64,000 nt of DNA from DYRB01 sp963845265 (lineage in GTDB: Bacteria; Pseudomonadota; Gammaproteobacteria; Chromatiales; Chromatiaceae). Both the position numbers and the translations under genes were made by a program. Position 1 is the stretch's first letter. Each line of letters opens with the position of its first letter. The DNA is taken from assembly GCA_963845265.1 (NCBI GenBank), contig CAWJRN010000016.1, forward strand, positions 124,001 through 188,000. The letters run 5' to 3'. Under the pieces are notes generated by a model that was not told the origin of the DNA, ran no database searches, and saw nothing but the letters and a program-made list of their open reading frames with translations. Below, one piece after another: positions 27,711 through 35,189 of the stretch.

Positions 27711-28634
27711 CTAGACGGAAGTCAGCCACTCGGAATGCGTGTCCCGCCGGCCGTGGACCTGATCGAAATAGAGGGTTTGCAAGCGCTCGGTGATGGGACC
27801 GCGACCGCCGGCGCCGATAGTGCGCCTGTCCACCTCCCGGATGGGTGTGACCTCAGCGGCGGTGCCGGTAAAGAAGGCCTCGTCGGCGATGTAGACCTCG
27901 TCGCGGGTGATACGCTTCTCGATCACCTTGAGCCCGAGCTCTTCGGCCAGGGCGATGACCGTCTTGCGCGTGATGCCGTCCAGGGCCGAGGTCAGATCCG
28001 GTGTATAGAGCACCCCATCGCGGACGATGAAGATATTCTCGCCACTCCCCTCCATCACATAACCCTCGGCGTCCAACAGCAAAGCCTCATCGTAACCGCA
28101 CTCCAGGGCTTCGCGCAGGGCCAACATGGAGTTCATGTAATTGCCATTGGCCTTGGCCCGGCACATGGTGATATTGACGTGGTGCCGGGTGAAGGAGGAG
28201 ACCTTGATGCGGATACCGCTGCGCATGTTCTCTTCGCCCAGGTATGAGCCCCAGGACCAGGCGGCGACCATGCAATGCACCTGAAGATTGTCGGCGCGTA
28301 GGCCCATGCCCTCGGAGCCATAAAAGCACATCGGGCGGATATAGGCGGAGTCGAGCCCGTTCTCGCGCACCGCGGCGCGCTGGGCCTCGCTGATGGCGTC
28401 ACGGTCGAAGGGAATCTGCATACCCAGGATGTGGGCGGAGTTGAACAGCCGGTCGGTGTGCTCATGGAGCCGAAAGATGGCGGTGCCGCGCTCGCCCTGG
28501 TAGGCCCGAACCCCTTCGAAGACCCCCATGCCGTAGTGCAGGGTATGGGTCAGCACATGGGTGGTCGCCTCGCGCCAGGGCACCATCTCGCCGTCGAGCC
28601 AGATGAAGCCGTCGCGGTCTGCCATCGTCATCAT
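27711..28634 (-). CDS. ilvE: branched-chain amino acid aminotransferase
   Basis: A 307-residue class IV PLP aminotransferase making or breaking Leu, Ile and Val. Seen: FIWLDGEMVPWREA at the start, HYGMGVFEGVRAY, the PLP lysine in CRAKANGNYMNSMLA, and DAEGYVMEGSGENIF with EVTPIREVDRR near the end. ATG 28634 is chosen because GGAG lies 7-10 bases before it; an ATG at 28649 would add five residues. The gene is followed by a zinc-finger protein gene and preceded by glnE on the same strand. Confidence 0.95.
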   Translation of the reverse strand: MMTMADRDGFIWLDGEMVPWREATTHVLTHTLHYGMGVFEGVRAYQGERGTAIFRLHEHTDRLFNSAHILGMQIPFDRDAISEAQRAAVRENGLDSAYIRPMCFYGSEGMGLRADNLQVHCMVAAWSWGSYLGEENMRSGIRIKVSSFTRHHVNITMCRAKANGNYMNSMLALREALECGYDEALLLDAEGYVMEGSGENIFIVRDGVLYTPDLTSALDGITRKTVIALAEELGLKVIEKRITRDEVYIADEAFFTGTAAEVTPIREVDRRTIGAGGRGPITERLQTLYFDQVHGRRDTHSEWLTSV

Positions 28635-28776
28635 TGTCGTACTCCGCATCGGCGCACGGCGGTGATGCCGTGCGGTAAGGGGGTGTCAGGGGAGGGAAAT
28701 GCTGATGCAGTTGCGTTTCCCTGCACCGCGCGGGTCTCGCCAAAGGCGCGCGGGCCGATGAAACACAAAACGATTG

Positions 28777-31701
28777 TCAGCTTTTCTCAGGGTCGTCTTC
28801 CATCAATTCATGCCACACGGCTTTGACCCTAGACCGCTCGCCCTGTAGGCGGTCGGCGGGGATGCGCGTGGGCTCGTCCTGCAGGGAACTGCGGTGATAG
28901 ACCGAGCGCAAGGCCTTGTAGGCGCGTGTCAACTCCTCCGTCGTGCCTGACGGGAGTAGGTCGAGCCCAGAGAGGGTCTCCAGGATGCGCACATTGTCTG
29001 ACCAGCGCGCCAACTGCGGGTGCGTCGCAGCCCAGCGCAAGACGGCGTATTGAACCATAAACTCGATATCGGCAATACCACCGGCCCCCTGCTTGAGGTC
29101 GAAGCGGTCGGCACTGCTCTTGTCCAACTGGGCACGCATCCGGGTCCGCATTTCCCGGACCTCGCGGCGCAGGGTGTCGGGGTCCCGTTCGCGGCAGAGG
29201 ATGGAGCGACGCACCGCGGCAAACTGCTCGGCGAGGATCGCATCCCCGGCGACGGGCCTGGCCCGCACCAGTGCCTGGTGTTCCCAGGTCCAGGCGTCCT
29301 TGGCCTGATAGTCCGCAAAGGAGGTGATGGAGCGCGCCAGCACGCCCTTGTTGCCGTCCGGCCGCAGGCGCATGTCCACCTCATAGAGGGCGCCGGCGGA
29401 GGTCTGGGTGTTAAGCATATGGATAAGCCGCTGACCCAGGCGGGCGTAGAACTGTTGGTCGGCGATCTCCTGGGGACCGGCGGTCATGGCCGTCACCGGG
29501 CTGGCCCGGTGCAGGAAGACCAGATCAAGATCCGAGCCATAGCCCAGCTCTATGCCACCCAGCTTGCCATAACCCAGGATCAGGAAGCCGGTGTTGTCCC
29601 CCACGACGCCACTCGGCGGCCCGTGACGCTCGACCAGGTGTTTCCAGGTCAGGTTCAGGGCCCGCGCCACCGCGACCTCGGCGATCCACGTGAGGTAGTC
29701 GCTCACCTTCATCAGCGGCACCCAACCGCCTAGGTCGCCCGCGGCCACGCGCAGGATATTGCCCCGGGCAAACTGGCGCAGCCGGTCCATCTGCTGTTCC
29801 AGGTCGTCCGGGCCCACCACGGAGAGCAAGGCGTCGAGCTCCGCCACCAGTTCACCCTTGTCGGGCATGTGCTCGGTGCGGCGACGATCGAGCAGCTCGT
29901 CGAGCAGGATGGGGTGACGGGCGATCTGGCCCGCCGCCCAGGGGCTCAGGGAGGTGATTTGCACCAGGTGGGGAAGGAGTTCGCTGCCCTCCACCAACAT
30001 GGAGAGGTAGGCGGTGCGGCTCACCGCGGCCTCCAAGATGCGGAGGATCCGCTCCAGGGTCCCGCCCTGATCCGCCACCCCCGCAACCAGTTCCAGCATC
30101 GGCGGGACGATCTGGGCCAAACGGTCCGCCCCCCTGGTGCTCAGCCCCTTGCGCTCGGCTACCCCGCGAAAGGCGTCGAGGCGATCGAGAATGTCCTCGG
30201 GTTCGCGGAAATGAGCCTCTTGAAGCAGATCCAGGCTCGCGGCCCTCGAAGCAGCACGCAGGTCTGCCGCGGTCCCAGCCCACACCTGGGCCAAAGCATG
30301 GTGCTCGGCCTTGGCCTTTGGGCGCTCCTCATCCTCCGGTTTAGTGGCCGACCCGGGCTGGGGGGGACCGAAGAGCAGGTCGAACTCGGCCTGGACCCGG
30401 GCGCGATGGCCATCGAGGACATCCGCCAGGGCCGGCCAGGTGGCGAAGCCCATGGACCTAGCCAGGCGCAGGCGCGCCTCGGACTCGCCCGGCAGGACAT
30501 GGGTCTGCTGGTCCTTCCATGCCTGGAGTCGGTTCTCCACCAGGCGCAGGAAGCAGTAGGCATCGGTCAGGTCGGTCACTGTCTGCGCCGGCAGCAGGGC
30601 CAGGGCGCCAAGCCGCTTCAGCACCGGCAGGATTGGACGGATCTGGAGTCCCGGATCACGCCCACCGCGCACCAGTTGCAGGGCCTGACCGATGAACTCG
30701 ATCTCGCGGATGCCGCCCGGCCCGAGCTTGATGTTGGTGCTCATACCTTTGCGGTGCAGTTCCTTGGCGATGAGGCGCTTGAGCTCGCGCAGGGAGTCGA
30801 TGGCCCCATAATCCAGATAGCGGCGATAGACGAAGGGGCGCAGCATGGCCTCTATCTGGGCCGCAGCGTCCGGCTCCCCTGCTACCACCCGCGCCTTGAT
30901 CATGGCGTAGCGCTCCCACTCCCTGGCCTGGGACTGGTAGTAGTCCTCCATGGCCGAGAAACTCATGGCCAGGGGTCCTGCGCTGCCGAAGGGCCGCAGC
31001 CGGGTGTCTACCCGAAAAACGAAGCCGTCAACGGTCCTATTGTCCAGGGCCTGGACCAGGCGTTGCCCCAGGCGGACAAAGAACTGCTCGCAGGTCAGAG
31101 ATCTCGAAGCGCCTTCGACCACCCCGTTGTGCGGGTAGGCGAAGATCAGATCAATGTCTGACGACAGGTTCAGCTCCCGCGCCCCGAGCTTGCCCATCCC
31201 CAGGACCATCAGGGACTGAGGACTACCGTCCGCATCGATGGGCGTTCCCAGCTCGGCCCTGGCCCAGGCCTCCAGGCATTTCAGGGCGGCGCAGACGCAG
31301 GCGTCTGCGAGGGCGGTCAGATCCTCCAGGGTCTCGGCAAGGGGCGCGCTCCCGGCCAGGTCGCGCCAGACGATGCGGACCATCTCCTGGCGGCGGAAAC
31401 GACGCAGGACTGCGGCCAGAACCGTCTCATCGGTCGCCTCGGCCAGTGCCTGCTCGAGCAGCGTGGCAACCTCGCCCGCGGCGTTGGATCGAACAAGCCG
31501 CCCTGATTCGCTGAGCCCCGGCAGCAGTGCCGGGTGGCGAACACAGGCCTGGGCCACATAATCGCTGGCCTCCCACACCCGCCCCAGTTCGGTCAGCAGC
31601 CTTCCGTCCGTCAGCGAGCTCAGGCCATGATCCGCAAGGGCCCCCTCCCAACTCAGCCGCAGCCCTGCGACCCGTTCCTCCAACCCCTGCGCCTCGGACA
31701 T
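28777..31701 (-). CDS. glnE: bifunctional glutamine synthetase adenylyltransferase/adenylyl-removing enzyme
   Basis: A 974-residue protein (from MSEAQGLEERV) with two nucleotidyltransferase domains: the first with NLSSDIDLIFAYPHNG near residue 178 and the second with YGSDLDLVFLH near 722. Both DxD metal sites are intact, so both adenylylation and deadenylylation should work. It tunes glutamine synthetase to nitrogen supply. An ATG 24 bases further upstream exists at 31725, but the family start and a shorter N-terminus favour 31701. Length agrees with E. coli GlnE (946). Confidence 0.95.
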   Translation of the reverse strand: MSEAQGLEERVAGLRLSWEGALADHGLSSLTDGRLLTELGRVWEASDYVAQACVRHPALLPGLSESGRLVRSNAAGEVATLLEQALAEATDETVLAAVLRRFRRQEMVRIVWRDLAGSAPLAETLEDLTALADACVCAALKCLEAWARAELGTPIDADGSPQSLMVLGMGKLGARELNLSSDIDLIFAYPHNGVVEGASRSLTCEQFFVRLGQRLVQALDNRTVDGFVFRVDTRLRPFGSAGPLAMSFSAMEDYYQSQAREWERYAMIKARVVAGEPDAAAQIEAMLRPFVYRRYLDYGAIDSLRELKRLIAKELHRKGMSTNIKLGPGGIREIEFIGQALQLVRGGRDPGLQIRPILPVLKRLGALALLPAQTVTDLTDAYCFLRLVENRLQAWKDQQTHVLPGESEARLRLARSMGFATWPALADVLDGHRARVQAEFDLLFGPPQPGSATKPEDEERPKAKAEHHALAQVWAGTAADLRAASRAASLDLLQEAHFREPEDILDRLDAFRGVAERKGLSTRGADRLAQIVPPMLELVAGVADQGGTLERILRILEAAVSRTAYLSMLVEGSELLPHLVQITSLSPWAAGQIARHPILLDELLDRRRTEHMPDKGELVAELDALLSVVGPDDLEQQMDRLRQFARGNILRVAAGDLGGWVPLMKVSDYLTWIAEVAVARALNLTWKHLVERHGPPSGVVGDNTGFLILGYGKLGGIELGYGSDLDLVFLHRASPVTAMTAGPQEIADQQFYARLGQRLIHMLNTQTSAGALYEVDMRLRPDGNKGVLARSITSFADYQAKDAWTWEHQALVRARPVAGDAILAEQFAAVRRSILCRERDPDTLRREVREMRTRMRAQLDKSSADRFDLKQGAGGIADIEFMVQYAVLRWAATHPQLARWSDNVRILETLSGLDLLPSGTTEELTRAYKALRSVYHRSSLQDEPTRIPADRLQGERSRVKAVWHELMEDDPEKS

Positions 31702-31980
31702 AGCCACCCCCGCACCGCCTGACAAGACAGGCGAGGATAATTGCCACCGACGGAAAAAGAAAACCGCGTAACAGGGTTAACGGCCGACCCAGGAATGCAG
31801 GGCACAGCAGGACGACGGGTAGATTGTGCTCAGACGAACGAGGGCAACGCCAGGGAGGGACGCCTGGGCAGGCGGATCAGGGGGCAGAGACGCGAAACCG
31901 TGCAGAAACGGCAAGAACTGAGGGAGGAGGCAAAGGGGAAAGCGGGAGGGATGCACATCCTTGTGCGAAGAGCCCGACTG

Positions 31981-32000
31981 GCCGGGCCAAAGGGCCCGGC
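31981..32000 (-). terminator. conserved 3' hairpin of first sgp gene
   Basis: GCCGGGCC (31981-31988) and GGCCCGGC (31993-32000) pair perfectly around a 4-base loop, 21 bases after the stop of the first sgp gene in the direction of transcription. No U tract follows, so it is either a Rho-type/stabilising hairpin or a weak terminator. The same hairpin follows the other two copies. Confidence 0.5.
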
Positions 32001-32021
32001 ACAGGGTCGGCGGGTTCGATC

Positions 32022-32417
32022 TTACTTGGCCTCGGCAGGAGCCGGGGCAGCGGGGGCAACCGGAGCGACCGGGGGCACGCCGTAAGGGGCGTAGCCGTAG
32101 GGGGCGCCGTAGCCGTAGGGGGCACCGTAGCCGTAGGGGGCACCGTAGCCGTAGCCGTAGTAGTCGCCGTAGCCGCGGCCATAGCCGTAGCCGCGACCGC
32201 GACCATAGCCACGGCCACTGCCGCCGCCGCTCATGTTCATGTTGAAGTCGCCGTAGCCGTCGCCGAACATGTCGCTGAACCAATCGCCCATGCCGTCGCC
32301 CCAGCCGTTCCCATAGCCACGGTCACCCCAGCCACCCGGACCACCCCACCAGGCGGAAGCGGAGGCGGAAGCACCCAAGAGGACGGCGACAGCGGTAGCG
32401 GTAGCAAGCTTTTTCAT
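32022..32417 (-). CDS. sgpA: sulfur globule protein (SgpA/B type), copy 1
   Basis: The 131-residue protein begins MKKLATATAVAVLL, a Sec signal peptide cut near ASASA/WWGGPG. The mature part is Gly/Tyr-rich: a WGDGMGDWFSDMFGDGYGDFN acidic segment, MSGGGSGRGYGRGRGYGYGR, then repeats of GYGAPYGYGAP, ending in the Pro/Ala tail PPVAPVAPAAPAPAEAK. This matches the Gly/Tyr-rich envelope proteins that coat periplasmic sulfur globules of purple sulfur bacteria. GGAGAGACC is 4-12 bases before ATG 32417. An ATG at 32459 would add 14 residues outside the signal peptide and is rejected. The SgpA versus SgpB assignment is a guess. Confidence 0.85.
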   Translation of the reverse strand: MKKLATATAVAVLLGASASASAWWGGPGGWGDRGYGNGWGDGMGDWFSDMFGDGYGDFNMNMSGGGSGRGYGRGRGYGYGRGYGDYYGYGYGAPYGYGAPYGYGAPYGYAPYGVPPVAPVAPAAPAPAEAK

Positions 32418-32492
32418 TTGGTCTCTCCAAAAGAGTTTGAGTGTTGTCTGATGCAGCAAGCGAAGGCGCGGCGTTGCGCTTTCGTGGTGGAC

Positions 32493-32521
32493 ATCATATT
32501 AGCATTTGCTTAAATAACCAA
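32493..32521 (-). promoter_or_regulatory. predicted sigma70-type promoter of sgp copy 1
   Basis: On the minus strand, TTGGTT (32516-32521) is followed after 17 bases by TATGAT (32493-32498), a good -35/-10 pair, about 80 bases before the start codon. The same pair is present upstream of the two other copies. Confidence 0.6.
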
Positions 32522-32540
32522 TATCAATTTTTTATCGCAA

Positions 32541-32826
32541 GCCAGGGATCCATGCACCAAGGCTAATCCCCACAAGACATCAACGCACAGTACACCAGTG
32601 CCGTCCAGCGGAGGGTCGCGACGATTGCTGAGGCATGCTCAAGATCCAGTGGGGATGTCCGCACTAGGAGGTGGGGATACAGCTGATATCTGGACAGGCG
32701 GATCGGAGGACGTACAGAGGACGACCAGGGACCAAGCCACTGGAGAAGAATTGGGGCGGGAACTTGCCGTTGCTCAGCGCCTCATACGGCGACGGTGGAG
32801 CCAACTGCCGGATATGGGATCAAGAA
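32541..32826. other. spacer between sgp repeat units 1 and 2
   Basis: About 290 bases of unrelated DNA between repeat units. No gene, terminator or hairpin I would defend. Confidence 0.4.
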
Positions 32827-32916
32827 CGCGAAAAAGTGCAGAAACGGCACGAACGGATCGGACAGGCGAAGGGGGGAGTGGGCGGGATGCACATCCCTGT
32901 GCAGAGAACCCGACTG

Positions 32917-32936
32917 GCCGGGCCAAAGGGCCCGAC
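32917..32936 (-). terminator. 3' hairpin of middle sgp copy (one mismatch)
   Basis: GCCGGGCC and GGCCCGAC pair over 7 of 8 bases around the same 4-base loop as in the other two copies. It lies 21 bases past the expected stop of the middle gene. Confidence 0.45.
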
Positions 32937-32957
32937 GCAGGGTCGGCGGGTTCGATC

Positions 32958-33362
32958 TTACTTGGCCTCAGCAGGAGCCGGGGCAGCGGGAGCAACCGGA
33001 GCAACCGGGGGCAGCCCGTAAGGGCGCTGCGCCGTAAGGGGCGCCGTAGCCGTAGGGGGCGCCGTAGCCGTAGGGGGCACCGTAGCCGTAGTAGTCACCG
33101 TAGCCACGGCCGTAACCGTAGCCACGCCCATAGCCGCGACCGCGACCATAGCCACGGCCACTGCCGCCGCCGCTCATGTTCATGCTGAAGTCGCCGTAGC
33201 CGTCGCCCATCATGTCGTTGAACCAGTCACCCATGCCGTCGCCCCAGCCGTTTCCATAACCACGGTCACCGCCGCCCCAGGGACCACCGCCCCAGAAGCG
33301 GATGCGGAGACAGAAACGCCCATGAGGACGGCGATAGCGGTAGCGGTAGCAAGCTTTTTCAT
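32958..33362 (-). pseudogene. sulfur globule protein copy 2, broken by two frameshifts
   Basis: From ATG 33362 the signal peptide MKKLATATAIAVLMGVSVSASAS is in one frame, but the next residues (GAVVPGAAVTVVM...) are wrong and the frame stops at 33210. The mature body (WGGGPWGGGDRGYG, GDGMGDWFNDMMGDGYGDF, MSGGGSGRGYGR) is in a second frame, and the tail (YGLPPVAPVAPAAPAPAEAK, stop at 32958) in a third. One base is missing near 33296 and one is extra near 33022-33024. Repairing both gives a 134-residue protein. It starts SAFWGGGPW rather than SAWWGGPG, so it is a diverged paralog, not a copy of its neighbours. Confidence 0.8.
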
Positions 33363-33434
33363 TTGGTCTCTCCAAGAGTTTGATATTGTCTGATGCAGCA
33401 AGCGAAGGCACGTTGTTGCGCTTTCGTGGGGCCT

Positions 33435-33464
33435 ATAATATTAGTATTTCACTTATTTAGCCAA
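33435..33464 (-). promoter_or_regulatory. predicted promoter of middle sgp copy
   Basis: Minus-strand TTGGCT (33459-33464) and TATTAT (33435-33440) with an 18-base spacer. It is the same arrangement as in copies 1 and 3, with one change in the -35 box. Confidence 0.5.
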
Positions 33465-33744
33465 TTGCTTTTTTCTATCGCAGCAGCCATCTCCATACAC
33501 CAAGGCAAATACCAGTTGGGAAACGAACGCCAGACTCGGTGCGGTCCAGGGGAGGGTCGCGACGATTGTTGGGGCGCGTTCGGGGCCGACGAGACCGACG
33601 TCGTCCGATTGAGGGTAGCGGAACCGCTAGATGCCTGGACAGGCGATTCGGAGGGCAAAGGCCGTGTAGAAACGGGACGAACGGATGGGGTAGGCAAAGG
33701 GGACAGCGGGAGGGATGCACATCCTTGTGCAGAGAACCCGACCG

Positions 33745-33764
33745 GCCGGGCCAAAGGGCCCGGC
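33745..33764 (-). terminator. conserved 3' hairpin of third sgp copy
   Basis: GCCGGGCC (33745-33752) and GGCCCGGC (33757-33764) form a perfect 8-base stem with a 4-base loop 21 bases after the stop. No T run follows. Confidence 0.5.
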
Positions 33765-33785
33765 ACAGGGTCGGCGGGTCTGACT

Positions 33786-34187
33786 TTACTTGGCCTCGGC
33801 AGGAGCCGGGGCAGCGGGGGCAACCGGAGCGACCGGGGGCGCGCCGTAAGGGGCGTAGCCGTAGGGGGCGCCGTAGCCGTAGGGAGCACCGTAGCCGTAA
33901 CCGTAGGGGGCGCCGTAGCCGTAGCCGTAGTAGTCGCCGTAGCCGCGGCCATAGCCGTAGCCGCGACCGCGACCATAGCCGCGACCGGAGCCGCCGCCGC
34001 TCATGTTCATGTTGAAGTCGCCGTAGCCGTCACCGAACATGTCGCTGAACCAATCGCCCATGCCGTCGCCCCAGCCGTTCCCATAGCCACGGTCACCCCA
34101 GCCACCCGGACCACCCCACCAGGCGGAAGCGGAAGCGGAAGCACCCATGAGGGCGGCGATAGCAACAGCGGTAGCAAGCTTTTTCAT
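33786..34187 (-). CDS. sgpB: sulfur globule protein (SgpA/B type), copy 3
   Basis: A 133-residue secreted protein nearly identical to copy 1: signal peptide MKKLATAVAIAALMGASASASA, then WWGGPGGWGDRGYGNGWGDG, the same acidic and Gly/Arg segments, and one more GYGYGAP repeat than copy 1, ending APAPAEAK. GGAGAGACC precedes ATG 34187. The frame stays open far upstream (to 34733), but that part has no signal and is not the start. Predicted to be exported to the periplasm and to coat sulfur globules. Confidence 0.85.
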   Translation of the reverse strand: MKKLATAVAIAALMGASASASAWWGGPGGWGDRGYGNGWGDGMGDWFSDMFGDGYGDFNMNMSGGGSGRGYGRGRGYGYGRGYGDYYGYGYGAPYGYGYGAPYGYGAPYGYAPYGAPPVAPVAPAAPAPAEAK

Positions 34188-34262
34188 TTGGTCTCTCCAA
34201 AAAAGTGTGAGTATGGTCTGATGCAGCAAGCGAAGGCGCGGCGTTGCGCTTTCGTGGTGCCT

Positions 34263-34291
34263 ATAATATAAGCATTTCATTAAATAACCAA
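34263..34291 (-). promoter_or_regulatory. predicted promoter of sgp copy 3
   Basis: Minus-strand TTGGTT (34286-34291), 17-base spacer, TATTAT (34263-34268). It is the best -35/-10 match among the three sgp copies. Confidence 0.6.
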
Positions 34292-34350
34292 TATCTTTTT
34301 TCAATCGCGCTCCCTGGCGAGATAGCCTACGGGGTGGCTGCGACTCGGCG

Positions 34351-35184
34351 TCAGCAGCCCACGCCGCGCCCCGCAGGTGAATTTTGCAACTCGCGCAATC
34401 GGCGCGCAACCCCTTGTAGATCCTGCCAGACCAAACGCTTCTGAGCGGGTGACCTGAGCAGGTAGGCGGGGTGGTAGGTGACCATGAGGGGGAGCTTTTC
34501 GGGGCCCAGTTCGAACCATTGGCCACGCAACCGGCCGACCGCGGTCCCGGTCCGCAGCAGGTTTTGGGCGGAGATCCGCCCCACGGACAGCACCAATCTG
34601 GGGCGCACCAGTTCCAGCTGCTGGAGCAGGAAGGGCTCGCAGCGCTGGGCCTCCTCCGGCTCCGGGTCCCGGTTGCGCGGAGGGTGACACTTGAGGATAT
34701 TGGCGATATAGACCTGATCGCGCCGCAGCCCAATGGCGGCCAGCATCAGATTGAGCAACCGACCGGCGCGTCCGACGAAGGGCTCGCCGGCACGGTCCTC
34801 GTCCACCCCTGGCGCCTCACCGATGATCATCAGGTCGGCGTTCCGGTTACCGACCCCGAAGACGGTCTGCGTGCGCGTCTCGCACAGGCCGCAGGCGCGG
34901 CAACCCGCGACCTCCACCCTGAGGTTGTCCCAGGCAAACTCGGTCGCGGCGGTCGTGCTCCCCGCTGCCTGTTGTACCTGGGCCTCCGTGGTCGCGGGAG
35001 ATTGGGCAAGTGCCTGAGCCTGAGCGGGCACCCCCGCCTGACTCGGGGCCTCAGCGGACTCGCCGCCCTGCCCCACTTCAGGCGCGACATCCATCGCCTC
35101 GACAGCATCCCAGTCCCGCGTCCGCCATACCTGGATCCCCATGGCCTGCAGGTAGCGGGTGCGCAAGTCAGCGTCCAAGGCCAC
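34351..35184 (-). CDS. uracil-DNA glycosylase, family 4 (iron-sulfur type)
   Basis: A 277-residue protein with a 90-residue low-complexity linker (QAQALAQSPATTEAQVQQA) and a C-terminal family 4 UDG domain. Iron-sulfur Cys residues appear in CRACGLCE (about 93-100) and later KCHPPRNRDP/RCEPF; the catalytic loop is IIGEAPGVDEDRAGEPFVGRAG (about 119-140) and the second is VTYHPAYLLRSP. It removes uracil from DNA, starting base excision repair. It begins 5 bases after the leuA stop (35190), so the two are probably co-transcribed, although their functions are unrelated. Confidence 0.93.
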   Translation of the reverse strand: MALDADLRTRYLQAMGIQVWRTRDWDAVEAMDVAPEVGQGGESAEAPSQAGVPAQAQALAQSPATTEAQVQQAAGSTTAATEFAWDNLRVEVAGCRACGLCETRTQTVFGVGNRNADLMIIGEAPGVDEDRAGEPFVGRAGRLLNLMLAAIGLRRDQVYIANILKCHPPRNRDPEPEEAQRCEPFLLQQLELVRPRLVLSVGRISAQNLLRTGTAVGRLRGQWFELGPEKLPLMVTYHPAYLLRSPAQKRLVWQDLQGVARRLRELQNSPAGRGVGC

Positions 35185-35189
35185 CGCCC

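Larger units (their letters stand above)
31890..34310. repeat. three tandem sgp repeat units of about 650 bp
   Basis: Three similar blocks, about 31890-32540, 32827-33480 and 33656-34310, each hold a minus-strand sgp gene, a shared 5' region (a GATGCAGCAAGCGAAGGC line, then an AT-rich promoter) and a shared 3' region (GGCGGGATGCACATCC-type box, then a GGCCGGGCCAAAGGGCCC hairpin). The blocks are separated by unrelated DNA of about 290 and 175 bases. The similarity of flanks as well as genes shows recent duplication. I estimate this by eye; an alignment would give the identity. Confidence 0.85.

Noticed and set aside
29869..31161. 430-codon plus-strand frame opposite glnE.
   Set aside because: A reverse-frame artefact of high third-position GC; the minus strand has a full glnE.
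31777..34015. Plus-strand frames rich in Val-Ala-Val and Arg-Gly-Arg repeats, and a possible CRISPR-like pattern of short repeats.
   Set aside because: They are antisense readings of the Gly/Tyr codon repeats of sgp genes. The repeats are in-frame protein repeats without spacers of unique sequence.
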